Assembly (NCBI RefSeq): GCF_034263275.1
Contig: NZ_CP139559.1
Coordinates: forward strand, 3,162,001-3,226,000
DNA length: 64,000 nt
From: Mucilaginibacter sp. cycad4
GTDB taxonomy: Bacteria; Bacteroidota; Bacteroidia; Sphingobacteriales; Sphingobacteriaceae
Reading direction: 5' to 3'
The position numbers and the translations under genes are program-made. The notes beneath the pieces were generated by a model. The model had not been told where the DNA came from, did no database searches, and saw only the letters and a program-made list of their open reading frames with translations. Below are positions 18,289 through 27,374 of this stretch, piece by piece; position 1 is the stretch's first letter, and each line of letters starts with the position of its first letter.

Positions 18289-18896
18289 TATTGCTTGAGT
18301 TTATCTTTAAACACCTTTTTAAATTTTTCTAACTCGGGTTGGATCACATATTTACAATATGGCTGACTGCCGTTCTGGTTAAAATAGTTTTGGTGATAGT
18401 CTTCAGCTTTGTAAAAAGCTTTGTATGGAACTACCTGTGTTACTATCGGATCTTTATAAGCTTTTTCGGCATTCAGCCTGGTGATGTAATACTGGGCCTT
18501 TTGCTTTTGCTGAGCATTATGATAAAATATAGCCGACCGGTATTGTGTGCCTACATCATTACCCTGCCTGTTTAATTGCGTTGGGTCATGCGCCACAAAA
18601 AATGCAGCCAGCAACTCGTCATACGTGATTTTTGCGGGGTCGTAGATAATATTGCAGGCTTCTGCATGACCGGTTGTACCGGTACAAACCAATTCATAGG
18701 ATGGGTTGGCCACATGCCCTCCGGAAAATCCGGAGATCACTTTTTCTACCCCTTTTAGTTGCTGAAATTTGGCTTCGGTGCACCAGAAGCAGCCGGTAGC
18801 AAAAGTGGCGGTATCTAATACTTTTTTACGGGCAGATGCCGATACGGAGAAACAAACCGTTAACAGCACGGCTATTGAACAAATTATTTTTTTCAT
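18288..18896 (-). CDS. msrA: Exported peptide-methionine (S)-S-oxide reductase MsrA
   Basis: The reading frame extends to 18953, but the ATG at 18894-18896 gives a clean signal peptide (MKKIICSIAVLLTVCFSVSA), so I take it as the start (202 residues). The catalytic motif GCFWC is at residues 35-39. Further family motifs are GFSGGHVANPSYELVCTGTTGHAE, DPTQLNRQGNDVGTQYRS and the C-terminal QPYCKYVI, which holds a possible resolving Cys. First gene of the msrA-msrB unit, which repairs oxidised periplasmic proteins. Confidence 0.95.
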   Translation of the reverse strand: MKKIICSIAVLLTVCFSVSASARKKVLDTATFATGCFWCTEAKFQQLKGVEKVISGFSGGHVANPSYELVCTGTTGHAEACNIIYDPAKITYDELLAAFFVAHDPTQLNRQGNDVGTQYRSAIFYHNAQQKQKAQYYITRLNAEKAYKDPIVTQVVPYKAFYKAEDYHQNYFNQNGSQPYCKYVIQPELEKFKKVFKDKLKQ

Positions 18897-19104
18897 GTAT
18901 AACATATAGATTTTAATCCGATGCATATTTATAGCAACTAACGTAAAAAGCACAGGTAGCGTTGAGCAAAATTACCATATTAATGCTTTGTGATAGTTGT
19001 TTGACAAAACATGTTGTTTTCCTTTGAAAGAATAAGGGAAATTTAAAACATTTTGAGATTTTGATAATTGTATCAATATCAATTAACCTATTAAAATTTC
19101 CGTC

Positions 19105-19611
19105 ATGAAACATGCATTCATTTTTGGGACTACTATATTTTTGTGCGAGCAAAATACGCTTACTTATAGCGATGGGCTTAGTAATATTGAGTTTTTGAGG
19201 ATCCTTTCATTTTATAATGAGCAAAAAGGCAAAGTGCTTACCGTCGACGCCAATATCAACGCTCAAAACGGCGAAACTATCAGGATAAGTGCTAATGCCA
19301 ATGAAAACAGCGCTAATATCCGTCTTGATGTAACTAAAGGCCGCATTAAGATATTCCAACCCGGTCATGATGAGCCTGTACTGGATGTTTACCAGTTCGA
19401 CCCACATGAATACCCGGGCTTATCAAGCCATGTGCTGAATGAAATCCACGCGCAGCACCCTGATCATGTGGTCACCATTAAAGGCAATTTCTTTGTTGGC
19501 GGGGCGCATTTCCTGATCGAAAATGAAAAGATGTTCATAGATAGCAATGGCTATGCTAATGGTGTAGTGAATGCACATAATGGGATAATACTGTCGGCTG
19601 CTGTGGCTTGA
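19105..19611 (+). CDS. Hypothetical protein, beta-rich, no family recognised
   Basis: 168 residues from ATG 19105. No convincing signal peptide, membrane segment or Cys-rich motif. The middle (VDANINAQNGETIRISANA, NIRLDVTKGRIKIFQPGHD) looks like alternating beta strands and the C-terminus is Gly/Ala/Asn rich. Composition and codon use look like ordinary coding sequence, and a hairpin follows the stop. It stands alone between msrAB and ligD. I do not recognise a family. Confidence 0.65.
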   Translation: MKHAFIFGTTIFLCEQNTLTYSDGLSNIEFLRILSFYNEQKGKVLTVDANINAQNGETIRISANANENSANIRLDVTKGRIKIFQPGHDEPVLDVYQFDPHEYPGLSSHVLNEIHAQHPDHVVTIKGNFFVGGAHFLIENEKMFIDSNGYANGVVNAHNGIILSAAVA

Positions 19612-19628
19612 AGGGTTATAGGGGTTTA

Positions 19629-19662
19629 TTCACTGTCCGAAGTCAGAGCTTCAGACAGTGAA
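19629..19662. terminator. Strong hairpin after the hypothetical gene
   Basis: TTCACTGTC at 19629-19637 pairs with GACAGTGAA ending at 19662, with an inner GAAG/CTTC stem. No clear U-tract follows on the plus strand, so terminator function is plausible but not proven. Confidence 0.45.
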
Positions 19663-19682
19663 TAGTGAATAATAAAACTACC

Positions 19683-19779
19683 GTCATGTTGAATTTGTTT
19701 CAACACCTCACTCGCTAAGCCACATGCTAAGCGAATCGCCTGCCTTTCTTATGGGGTGCTGAAACAAGTTACCCATGAC
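19683..19779. repeat. REP-like palindromic intergenic repeat, copy 1
   Basis: About 97 bases starting GTCATGTTGAATTTGTTTC and ending GAAACAAGTTACCCATGAC, so the ends are inverted copies of each other. The same unit recurs at 32984, 59340, 59493 and 59647. It lies in the non-coding gap before the ligD stop. Confidence 0.85.
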
Positions 19780-19852
19780 ATAATTAAAAAAATTCACCGG
19801 ATTTAAACGCTCTGCATGACTTGCTGAGTTAGTAACGTATTTTTATTGATTT

Positions 19853-22579
19853 TCACTCAAACACACTCTTCGCCTTCTTAATAGTTTTTTCCAGGTCGAT
19901 GCCTTTTGCCAGCACACCTTTAAAAAGGTCGCCGGTTTCTTTAAGGCGATCAATGGAATTGAAAATGGTAAAATCTTTCATGGTGAGGCCGGGTTTAACT
20001 TCGTCCCAATGCAGGGGCATGGAAACGGTAGCACCTGGTTTGGGCCTTAATGAATACGGGCCGGCAATGGTAGCTCCCGGACGGTTCTGCAAAAAATCAA
20101 GATACATTTTACCATTTCGTTTGGCTACCATACGTTCCAGACTTGTATAATCGGGAATTTGCTTGTGAACAATGCCCACCACGAGGCGCGCAAACATTTG
20201 CGACTGATCGTAATCATACTTCGCCCCCAGCGGGATATAAATGTGCATCCCTGTTGAGCCCGATGTTTTACAACACGACGGCACATCTACAGCATCCAAT
20301 ACTTTTTTCACTTCCAAAGCAGCCGCAATAACCTGGTCGAACGTGTTTTTATCCGGGTCGAGGTCGATCACACAGTAATCAGGATTATCCGGAGATTTCA
20401 CCCGGCTAAACCAGGGGTTCATTTCAATACACCCCAATGATGCCATCCACAGTAAATAAGATTCGTCAGACCCAACTAAATATTCTTTATGCTCCCCTTC
20501 GCTGGTGGTGTACGGGAAAGTTTTAGTGATCCAATCGGGTGCTTTACCTTTCACATCCTTTTGGTAAAAACTTGGCCCATGAATACCATTGGGAAACCTG
20601 TTGAGCGACATTGGCCTGTCTTTTAAATAAGGTAAAATATATTCAGCGGCCTGGTAATAGTAATTAAACATATCCCGCTTGGTTACGCCATCTTCGGGCC
20701 AGTAAACTTTGCTCAGGTGTGTAAATTTGAGCTCATGCCCGCAAATTTTGCGTACCTGGGTTTCGTCTTTCGGATTAAGCAGGGTTTTCCGATCAGTATT
20801 TTTCACGGGTTTAATGGCTTTAGCGTGTGTATCATTATCAGCTCCTTCGGCCTCCTCTACCGTTTCTGCTGTAGGTTTCGGAGTTTCCAGTACAACGTCC
20901 TTTGTCTTTTTATCGGTACGCATCCCTTTAAAAGAGGCTTGTCTGAATACCCCATCGCCGGTTACCTCGGCAAATGCCACCTCACAAACCAATTCGGGTT
21001 TAAGCCAGGTGGGTTTGGCCCCTAAGCGCTGCGGCCTGAACCTTGACGGCTTATCCACATCAGGCTCCACCTCAAACGGACTTTTATCGGTAATAAGCGG
21101 CTTAAATTGCTCCATCATCTCTTTCTGCAGTTTATCAGAAAAGCCTGTACCCACTTTACCGGCATACTGTAGTTTGCCCTTATCATCATATAAAGCAAGT
21201 ATCAACGCGCTGAACGATTTGGAGGTGCCGGCATTTTTGGTAAAGCCGGCAATGATCACTTCCTGCCTGCGGTGAACTTTTATTTTGAGCCACTCTTTTG
21301 AGCGGAGATCGGAAGTATAAACACTGCTGGCTTTTTTAGCGATGATACCTTCCAGGCCAATCCTTTCGGCGGCGTTAAAAAATTCGATCCCGCCGGTATC
21401 AAAAACTTTGCTTTGGCGGATGCGATCGTCATTGGTAGGAAGAACCGCACTTAGGATAGCCTGGCGTTGTTTAAGTGGCAATCCCATCAGGTTTTTGCCT
21501 TCATACCAAAGGATATCGAAAACATAATAAACCAAATTGCCATCGGCCTCGCTCCGCCAGTTTTGCAGCGCTCCAAAATCGGAGACTCCCTTATCATTCA
21601 ACACCAGGACCTCGCCGTCAATTACAGCATTGATCTGCCAATCTTTCAGCAATTTATTGATGGGATAATATTTATCGAAAGGAAGATTATTACGGGAGAT
21701 AAGCTCCGCTCCTTTCTTGTCGATCATGGCAATAGCCCGGTAACCATCCCATTTAACCTCGTAAAGCCAGTCGGGGTCATCAAAGGGCTCATCTACAAGA
21801 GTGGCCTTCATTGGCTTTATCTTAGTCGGCGCTTTTGATTCAGGGGCTTGTTTAAGCAGTTGCTCAACATCAAAATCCTCCGTATCGATGGTATCTACTT
21901 TCTTTTCCAGTTGTTCAACCGGTTCGTTCAGGGCTTTTTTTTTACCTGTTTTTTCAGGTTTTTCTACATCCTCTTCACGCCCGTGCTGCCAAACCTTTTC
22001 GCTGGTTTTTTCCATACTTTCGATGGTTTTGCCGGATAGGATAGATTTATCTTCTTTGGTAATGTCTTTAACCGAAGCAAATCGGTCATTATGCTTAATG
22101 AGCAGCCAGCCATTTTCGCCCATACCATGGGTTTTAACAAGGGCGTATTCACCCTCCAGCTTTTCGCCATGGAGTTTGATTTTCACCGAGCCGGATTCGA
22201 GTTGTTTAAGCAGGTGTTTTTCCTGTGCTTTTTTGCCTTTGATTTCTTCAATGGGTTCATAAGTGCCCTCATCCCAAACTATAACGGTACCGCCGCCGTA
22301 TTCACCTTTGGGGATCAGGCCTTCAAAATTCCGGTAATCAAAAGGATGGTCCTCAACCATCATAGCAAGGCGCTTAACTTTTGGATCGGTTGAAGGGCCT
22401 TTAGGTATGGCCCAGCTTTTAAGCACACCATCCATTTCAAGCCTGAAATCATAGTGTAAACGCGATGCGTCATGTTTTTGGATCACAAACATCAGGTGGT
22501 CCTTATCTTTGCTTCTCCCCGCTTTGGGCTCAAGGGTTTTGCTAAAATCGCGTTTTTCTGCATACTTTTCCAGGCTCAT
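19853..22579 (-). CDS. ligD: DNA ligase D (3'-phosphoesterase, ATP ligase, polymerase)
   Basis: 908 residues, multidomain. The N-terminal 3'-phosphoesterase domain (about 30-170) has HDASRLHYDFRLEMDG. An acidic/lysine-rich linker follows (about 195-250). The ATP-dependent ligase domain has YEVKWDGYRAI with nucleotidyl-lysine 276. The C-terminal primase-like polymerase domain (about 620-905) has LSKVYWPEDGVTKRDM, the metal-binding VIDLDPDK and SGSTGMHIYIPLG. It repairs double-strand breaks by non-homologous end joining with Ku; no ku gene is in the window. Seven bases upstream is a DUF3606 micro-gene in the same direction. Confidence 0.97.
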   Translation of the reverse strand: MSLEKYAEKRDFSKTLEPKAGRSKDKDHLMFVIQKHDASRLHYDFRLEMDGVLKSWAIPKGPSTDPKVKRLAMMVEDHPFDYRNFEGLIPKGEYGGGTVIVWDEGTYEPIEEIKGKKAQEKHLLKQLESGSVKIKLHGEKLEGEYALVKTHGMGENGWLLIKHNDRFASVKDITKEDKSILSGKTIESMEKTSEKVWQHGREEDVEKPEKTGKKKALNEPVEQLEKKVDTIDTEDFDVEQLLKQAPESKAPTKIKPMKATLVDEPFDDPDWLYEVKWDGYRAIAMIDKKGAELISRNNLPFDKYYPINKLLKDWQINAVIDGEVLVLNDKGVSDFGALQNWRSEADGNLVYYVFDILWYEGKNLMGLPLKQRQAILSAVLPTNDDRIRQSKVFDTGGIEFFNAAERIGLEGIIAKKASSVYTSDLRSKEWLKIKVHRRQEVIIAGFTKNAGTSKSFSALILALYDDKGKLQYAGKVGTGFSDKLQKEMMEQFKPLITDKSPFEVEPDVDKPSRFRPQRLGAKPTWLKPELVCEVAFAEVTGDGVFRQASFKGMRTDKKTKDVVLETPKPTAETVEEAEGADNDTHAKAIKPVKNTDRKTLLNPKDETQVRKICGHELKFTHLSKVYWPEDGVTKRDMFNYYYQAAEYILPYLKDRPMSLNRFPNGIHGPSFYQKDVKGKAPDWITKTFPYTTSEGEHKEYLVGSDESYLLWMASLGCIEMNPWFSRVKSPDNPDYCVIDLDPDKNTFDQVIAAALEVKKVLDAVDVPSCCKTSGSTGMHIYIPLGAKYDYDQSQMFARLVVGIVHKQIPDYTSLERMVAKRNGKMYLDFLQNRPGATIAGPYSLRPKPGATVSMPLHWDEVKPGLTMKDFTIFNSIDRLKETGDLFKGVLAKGIDLEKTIKKAKSVFE

Positions 22580-22586
22580 AGTGGTG

Positions 22587-22763
22587 CTATTTGTTGTTCA
22601 AAAACTTGGCTACTGCGGCTGCTGAATTTCCAACAGCACGTACTGCTGTTTTTAACCTTTCGGGGCGAACACCAAATTTGTTTGCCCAGTACTCAACCTC
22701 ATAATTTTCGCTGGTATTGATGAGGCTGTTGTCATGCAATCCCGCTTTGTTCCTGTTGTTCAT
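22587..22763 (-). CDS. DUF3606 family small protein
   Basis: 58 residues, ATG at 22761-22763 and TAG at 22587-22589. Read directly from sequence: MNNRNKAGLHDNSLINTSEN, then YEVEYWANKFGV, RPERLKTAVRAVG. This matches the DUF3606 pattern (two short helices with Trp and an LKxAVxxVG segment). Function unknown; relatives are small cytoplasmic, possibly DNA-binding proteins. The stop is 7 bases before the ligD ATG, so co-transcription with ligD is likely. Confidence 0.8.
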   Translation of the reverse strand: MNNRNKAGLHDNSLINTSENYEVEYWANKFGVRPERLKTAVRAVGNSAAAVAKFLNNK

Positions 22764-22860
22764 GATTAGTTTTATGATTGATATATTAACAGATCGGCCA
22801 ATTAAAGGTTTGATTATTAATTAATAAATTATTGTAATAAAATTTATTAATCAGCATATT

Positions 22861-22971
22861 TTAGTCCCATCCGTCGCCCTGTTCGGCGTAGTTTGGCATC
22901 ATCATGTAAACCAGTATAGCAAGGCAGGCAAGCAATACCAGGCGGGTTATCCAGAATATAAACATTTCCAT
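22861..22971 (-). CDS. Possible 36-residue single-pass membrane micro-protein
   Basis: ATG at 22969-22971, TAA at 22861-22863. The product begins MEMFIFWITRLVLLACLAI, continues with LVYMMMPNYAEQ and ends GDGWD: one membrane helix and an acidic tail. It lies in a gap between the DUF3606 gene and the transporter terminator. The ribosome-binding site is weak. Could be chance, but the hydrophobic-then-polar layout is gene-like. Confidence 0.4.
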   Translation of the reverse strand: MEMFIFWITRLVLLACLAILVYMMMPNYAEQGDGWD

Positions 22972-23202
22972 AGTTGATTTTTTCAGATGTTTTTAATTCA
23001 GTTTGTTTTAGAACTTATACACACGGCATGCCATTTATTAACTATTTAGATACCAGCAAATTACATCAATACCACTAAATTAAAATTCACTATATTTCGA
23101 GTATTGACGATTATATAACGATTATTAGCCGTAAATAACCAATACAATTATTAATAACATAACCAGTTTTTAAATTGTATTCAGGGCAGTTTTCAAACAA
23201 CA

Positions 23203-23233
23203 AAGCCTGAGAAGTAGAACTTCTCAGGCTTTT
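23203..23233 (-). terminator. Terminator of the FucP-type transporter unit
   Basis: A perfect stem, AAAGCCTGAGAAGT against ACTTCTCAGGCTTT with a 3-base AGA loop. T-rich sequence follows on both strands, so it may work in both directions. It lies 29 bases after the transporter stop. Confidence 0.85.
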
Positions 23234-23261
23234 AGATAAAACGCGCAAAGGGATGCTACGA

Positions 23262-24557
23262 TCAGGCTTTTATGTTTTGCCTGCCGGCCTTATGCCCTAT
23301 TGTTGAATAAAAAAGAATAAACAGATAAATAGGAATAAGCAAAATATAGGCAGACTGCGCCGAAAACTTCTCCGAAAAATAGCCGTAGAGCGGAGGTAAA
23401 ACAGCGCCGCCTGCAATACCCATAACCAATAATGAAGATGCTATTTTGGTAAACCGGCCTAAACCGGCCAATGCCAGCGGCCATATAGCCGGCCACATTA
23501 ACGAATTGGCCAAACCAAGCAATGCAATACAAAACACCGATGCATAGCCATGAGTTAGCAACGTTGCAATGGTTAAAAGGATGCCCAAAATTGCCGAACC
23601 TACCAACGCTTTCTGTTGTGTGATTAGTTTCGGGATACAGAAAACACCAACCAGGTAGCCCGCAATCATGGAGATCAAAGTACATGATGTAAAAAACTTA
23701 GCTGTTGATAATGGGATATGCTGAGAAGTGCCGTAAAGTGAAATTGAATCGCCGGCAATAACTTCGGCACCTACATAAACAAACAAGGTTGCTACCCCAA
23801 GCATCAGATGCGGAAACTGTACAATACTTGTTTTATTGGTATTTGCCGCAGCTACGGTTTCGTCTTCATGCTCGGTGTTGATCTCCGGTAACGACGAAAA
23901 ATAAATAAGAATGGCCAGCAAAATCAAAACTACCACCATGATGCTGTAAGGCATAATCACCCTTGATGCCAGCTCATTTAACTCCAGTGCCTTTTCTGTT
24001 GCACTCAAAGTTTTAAGTTTTTCGGTTATCGAATCAATATTGGCAAGTACCACCGTGCCCAAAATTACAGGAGCCAAAGCGCCGGCAATTTTGTTACAGA
24101 TCCCCATAATACTGATCCGTCGGGCGGCAGTTTCGGCAGGCCCTAAAATAGTGATATAGGGGTTTGAAGCGGTTTGTAACACAGTTAGTCCGGTACCCTG
24201 AACAAACAGGCCGATTAAAAATATCCCGTAAGTACGGCTCATTGCAGCGGGGATAAATATCAATGCGCCTAAAGCCATTACAAATAAGCCTATGGCCATT
24301 CCGTTTTTAAAGCCAAACTTTTTGATGGTTTTACCTGCAGGGATGCCCATAACAACGTAAGCAATGTAAAAAGCTGTAGTTACAAAATATGCTTCCCTGG
24401 TACTCAGCTCACACGCTATTTTTAAGTAGGGAATGAGTGTACCATTCATCCAGGTTACAAAACCAAAAATGAAAAATAAGGCCCCGATAATAACTATCGG
24501 GTTTATCGCTGATTTTTTTACCGGCGATTCGAGTACTGAACTTGTTGCCTGGGCCAT
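23262..24557 (-). CDS. FucP/GluP-type sugar:H+ symporter (MFS)
   Basis: 431 residues with about 12 membrane helices. The N-terminal FFIFGFVTWMNGTLIPYLKIACEL and the loop GIPAGKTIKKFGFKNGM are typical of the FucP (fucose/glucose/galactose) family, as is QTASNPYITILGP near residue 140. It imports a monosaccharide with protons through the inner membrane. The CBM9-like gene is upstream (30-base gap), so the two form a unit ending at the 23203 hairpin. Sugar specificity cannot be told from the sequence. Confidence 0.9.
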   Translation of the reverse strand: MAQATSSVLESPVKKSAINPIVIIGALFFIFGFVTWMNGTLIPYLKIACELSTREAYFVTTAFYIAYVVMGIPAGKTIKKFGFKNGMAIGLFVMALGALIFIPAAMSRTYGIFLIGLFVQGTGLTVLQTASNPYITILGPAETAARRISIMGICNKIAGALAPVILGTVVLANIDSITEKLKTLSATEKALELNELASRVIMPYSIMVVVLILLAILIYFSSLPEINTEHEDETVAAANTNKTSIVQFPHLMLGVATLFVYVGAEVIAGDSISLYGTSQHIPLSTAKFFTSCTLISMIAGYLVGVFCIPKLITQQKALVGSAILGILLTIATLLTHGYASVFCIALLGLANSLMWPAIWPLALAGLGRFTKIASSLLVMGIAGGAVLPPLYGYFSEKFSAQSAYILLIPIYLFILFYSTIGHKAGRQNIKA

Positions 24558-24587
24558 AGTATGTTGTTTAATTAGAGGAATTTTACT

Positions 24588-25229
24588 TTAAATGAATTTT
24601 ATCGTTCCAAAAAACTGCGACAAATGAAAATCAGGCACGGGGCTGTCTATGTTGCTCCAGCTTATAAAATGTGGTTGGGGCAGGTCATCGCCGCATTTAA
24701 AAAAGTTTGCTTGACTGGTAGTTCCATTTAATGTTTTGATATCATGATAAATAAAAACATCAAAAGGGACCAGCAATGTCAAATCCCAGGTATTAAAACC
24801 ATCTGTATTTTCAGCCCAATTGATATTACTCAGGGCTTTTATGCTGCTCACCCGATCATCGGGAACCGGGGTCCTTCCGTGGCGGTCTTCACCGAAGCCT
24901 ACCAGTGCAGTCCCGAGGGCATTAAATTCCAGGTTGTAATATTGGCCATCGCCAAAACTTATAAAAAATTCAACACAGCTGTCTTTATAAACAGGGTCGT
25001 TTACTGTTTTATAAGTCGCGCTGGTATGTTGCTCTTTTACAAAATACTTTAATGCGATACCATCCCCGGTATGTGCTATTGAAAAACTAACCGATGGAAA
25101 ATATCCTGTATCACTCCATAAAAGATTATCGATAGCGTACTTTTTTCCTTTTTCGAGCAAAACAGATAGCTCATCAAGGTTATTTTCATTGTAAGTACCC
25201 GGAATAAAGGGGGCGTAAACTTCCTTCAC
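24588..25229 (-). CDS. CBM9-like carbohydrate-binding protein
   Basis: 213 residues without a signal peptide. It fits the carbohydrate-binding family 9-like group of Bacteroidota: IDNLLWSDTGYFPSVSFSIAH, LKYFVKEQHTSA, a conserved DSCVEFFISFGDGQYYNLEFNALG and a C-terminal PHFISWSNIDSPVPDFHLSQFFG. The fold is a beta-sandwich. Role unknown; it is co-transcribed with the sugar symporter downstream and may be an intracellular sugar-binding or assisting protein. Confidence 0.8.
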   Translation of the reverse strand: MKEVYAPFIPGTYNENNLDELSVLLEKGKKYAIDNLLWSDTGYFPSVSFSIAHTGDGIALKYFVKEQHTSATYKTVNDPVYKDSCVEFFISFGDGQYYNLEFNALGTALVGFGEDRHGRTPVPDDRVSSIKALSNINWAENTDGFNTWDLTLLVPFDVFIYHDIKTLNGTTSQANFFKCGDDLPQPHFISWSNIDSPVPDFHLSQFFGTIKFI

Positions 25230-25480
25230 TATGTTTTATAAGATATTTTTTTTCAATTTACCAAAAGCGCATTCCAAATCAATGAATAACGTTGAATTAA
25301 CATCCCAATGTTAATTTTTTTACCAAAATAAATAAAAAGTTTATAAATTTTTTAAAAATCTACATTTACTTATTAAAAAAATATAAAAACTTTTCAAGCC
25401 AGGTAAATCCTGACAAGCTGCATATAATTTCCCCTTCACTTCTGTTCAATAATTAGCTACCTTGTGCTAACCAATTTGTT

Positions 25481-26824
25481 ATGAAAAGAAAAACTTTCAT
25501 TCAATTAAGTACTACCTTGATGGCATCTCCCTTATTATCATCACTCGAATCATTTGCACAACAACCCCGCCTGCAAAACTGGTCGGGCAATTTAACTTAC
25601 AGCACGGGCAATGTATTTTACCCCAAATCGGTTGAAGAAGTACAACAACTGATTAAAAAACACGATAAAATAAAAGCCCTGGGCACAAGGCACTGCTTTA
25701 ATACCATTGCTGATAGTAAAGATAACCTGCTCTCCACACGCGACCTGAACAAGGTGGTATCACTTGACAGGCAAAATCATACTGTTACTGTTGAAGGCGG
25801 GATAAAATACGGCGAACTTGCGCCATACCTGCATAAAGAAGGCTTTGCCCTGCATAACCTGGCCTCTTTGCCACACATTTCAGTAGCAGGGTCAATTACA
25901 ACGGCCACACATGGCTCGGGCGTAAAAAACGGCAATCTTTCAAGCGCGGTGCTTGGTTTGGAGATTGTTAAAGCTGATGGAAGTATTGTTCATCTTTCAA
26001 AAACAAAAGATGCAGCTAAGCTAAATGCAGCAGTGGTTGGGCTTGGCGCCTTAGGCGTAATCACTAAAGTTACATTGCAAATACAGCCAACTTACATGAT
26101 GAAGCAACATGTATTTACCGGCTTGCCTATGAGCGAATTAAAGCAGCATTTTGAAAAAATTGTTTCGGCCGGGTATAGTGTCAGCCTGTTTACCGACTGG
26201 CAAAGCCACCATATTAACGAGGTTTGGATAAAAAGCCGGATAGGTACAGATAAAGATGAAAACCTGAAAGAGTTTTACGGGGCAAAAGCGGCTACCCAAA
26301 ACCTGCACCCTATCATAGCGCTCTCTGCAGAAAACTGTACCGAACAAATGGGCGTTCCCGGCCCCTGGTATGAGCGGTTGCCGCATTTTAAAATGGGGTT
26401 TACACCAAGCAGCGGCAAAGAACTGCAATCAGAGTTTTTTGTGCCCTTTGATCATGCTGTGGAGGCTATTGAAGCTGTGGCGCGATTAGGGAAGCAGATT
26501 GGCCCGCACCTCTTTATTACCGAGATCCGTACCATTGCCGCTGATGATTTGTGGATGAGCCCTGCGCATAATCAGAAATCGGTGGCTATCCATTTCACCT
26601 GGAAACAGGAAACAGAAGCCGTCTTGAAATTACTCCCTCAAATTGAACGGGAGCTTTCTCCGTTTAAGGCAAGGCCGCACTGGGGTAAGATCTTTACCAT
26701 TCCGGCTAAAACATTAGCGGCACGTTACGAAAAGATGGATGCTTTTAAAGCTCTGGTTGCCGAATATGATCCGCATGGAAAATTCAGGAACCAATTTTTA
26801 ACACAAGAACTTTATAATTCCTGA
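25481..26824 (+). CDS. Secreted FAD-linked alditol/aldonolactone oxidase-like protein
   Basis: 447 residues. N-terminal signal (MKRKTFIQLSTTLM...LESFAQQ). FAD-binding type-4 domain (about 40-210) with ALGTRHCFN, whose His 71 matches the covalent-flavin histidine of alditol oxidases, then SITTATHGSG at about 138-147. The C-terminal ALO domain ends with RPHWGKIF and the closing YDPHGKFRNQFL. Family members oxidise alditols or aldono-1,4-lactones with oxygen. Monocistronic, divergent from the CBM9/transporter unit, so a sugar-oxidation role fits the context. Confidence 0.9.
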   Translation: MKRKTFIQLSTTLMASPLLSSLESFAQQPRLQNWSGNLTYSTGNVFYPKSVEEVQQLIKKHDKIKALGTRHCFNTIADSKDNLLSTRDLNKVVSLDRQNHTVTVEGGIKYGELAPYLHKEGFALHNLASLPHISVAGSITTATHGSGVKNGNLSSAVLGLEIVKADGSIVHLSKTKDAAKLNAAVVGLGALGVITKVTLQIQPTYMMKQHVFTGLPMSELKQHFEKIVSAGYSVSLFTDWQSHHINEVWIKSRIGTDKDENLKEFYGAKAATQNLHPIIALSAENCTEQMGVPGPWYERLPHFKMGFTPSSGKELQSEFFVPFDHAVEAIEAVARLGKQIGPHLFITEIRTIAADDLWMSPAHNQKSVAIHFTWKQETEAVLKLLPQIERELSPFKARPHWGKIFTIPAKTLAARYEKMDAFKALVAEYDPHGKFRNQFLTQELYNS

Positions 26825-26833
26825 AATTAAAGC

Positions 26834-27244
26834 TTATGGCTGCTGCCTGCGCGGGCGCTTTGCCCTAACCGGCGCAGCTGCTTCCTGTTGCTCATAACGA
26901 TTGTTTTCGCGCGGAAAGCGGGGCTTATTATAACCTTGCGGCTTTACTTTGTTAAAACCAGCTTTGGGTTTTGAAAATTGCTGCTGTTGCTGCGGCTGGT
27001 GCTTTTGCTCAGCTACCCTCACGCTTATTTCACGCTCATCGATAGTAGCACCGTTCATAGCGTCAATTGCACGTTGAGCGCCTGCCTCATCAGTCATTTC
27101 TAAAAAACCATAACCTTTACTAATGCCGCTGTCTTTATCGGTAATTATCCGCACGGTACTTACCGTGCCATAAGCACTGAACAGTTCAACAAGTTCAATT
27201 TCTTCCATATCTCGTGGAAAACCCACGATAAAAAGCTTAATCAT
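26834..27244 (-). CDS. RRM-domain RNA-binding protein with Gln-rich tail
   Basis: 136 residues. One RNA recognition motif (2-80) with RNP2 LFIVGF and RNP1 KGYGFLEM, the aromatic contacts kept. A low-complexity tail follows: QPQQQQQF, then RFPRENNRYEQQ and a basic RAKRPRRQQP end. Such short bacterial RRM proteins bind single-stranded RNA and are often cold- or growth-regulated. The stop is 9 bases from the convergent oxidase stop, with no clear terminator between. Confidence 0.92.
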   Translation of the reverse strand: MIKLFIVGFPRDMEEIELVELFSAYGTVSTVRIITDKDSGISKGYGFLEMTDEAGAQRAIDAMNGATIDEREISVRVAEQKHQPQQQQQFSKPKAGFNKVKPQGYNKPRFPRENNRYEQQEAAAPVRAKRPRRQQP

Positions 27245-27341
27245 ACTTTACTATGTAATTGCAATAGGTAACCAGTCAGCAAATATAGTGCACAAAAATG
27301 GTTTAGCCTATTGCTCAACCGTCTGTTAAAGGCTTATTTAT

Positions 27342-27374
27342 AAAAAAAGCGTTCCGGATCGCATCCCGGAACGC
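27342..27374 (-). terminator. Strong minus-strand terminator with no gene next to it
   Basis: GCGTTCCGG at 27349-27357 pairs with CCGGAACGC at 27366-27374. A run of seven A at 27342-27348 supplies a U-tract on the minus strand. It lies 340 bases after the DUF4097 stop, so it either ends a long 3' untranslated region or serves a lost or small gene in between. Confidence 0.8.

Noticed and set aside
20709..22262. Several long plus-strand frames opposite ligD (up to 188 codons)
   Set aside because: They mirror the ligD codon pattern, are rich in Ser/Cys/Phe, and have no recognisable motif; they are shadows.
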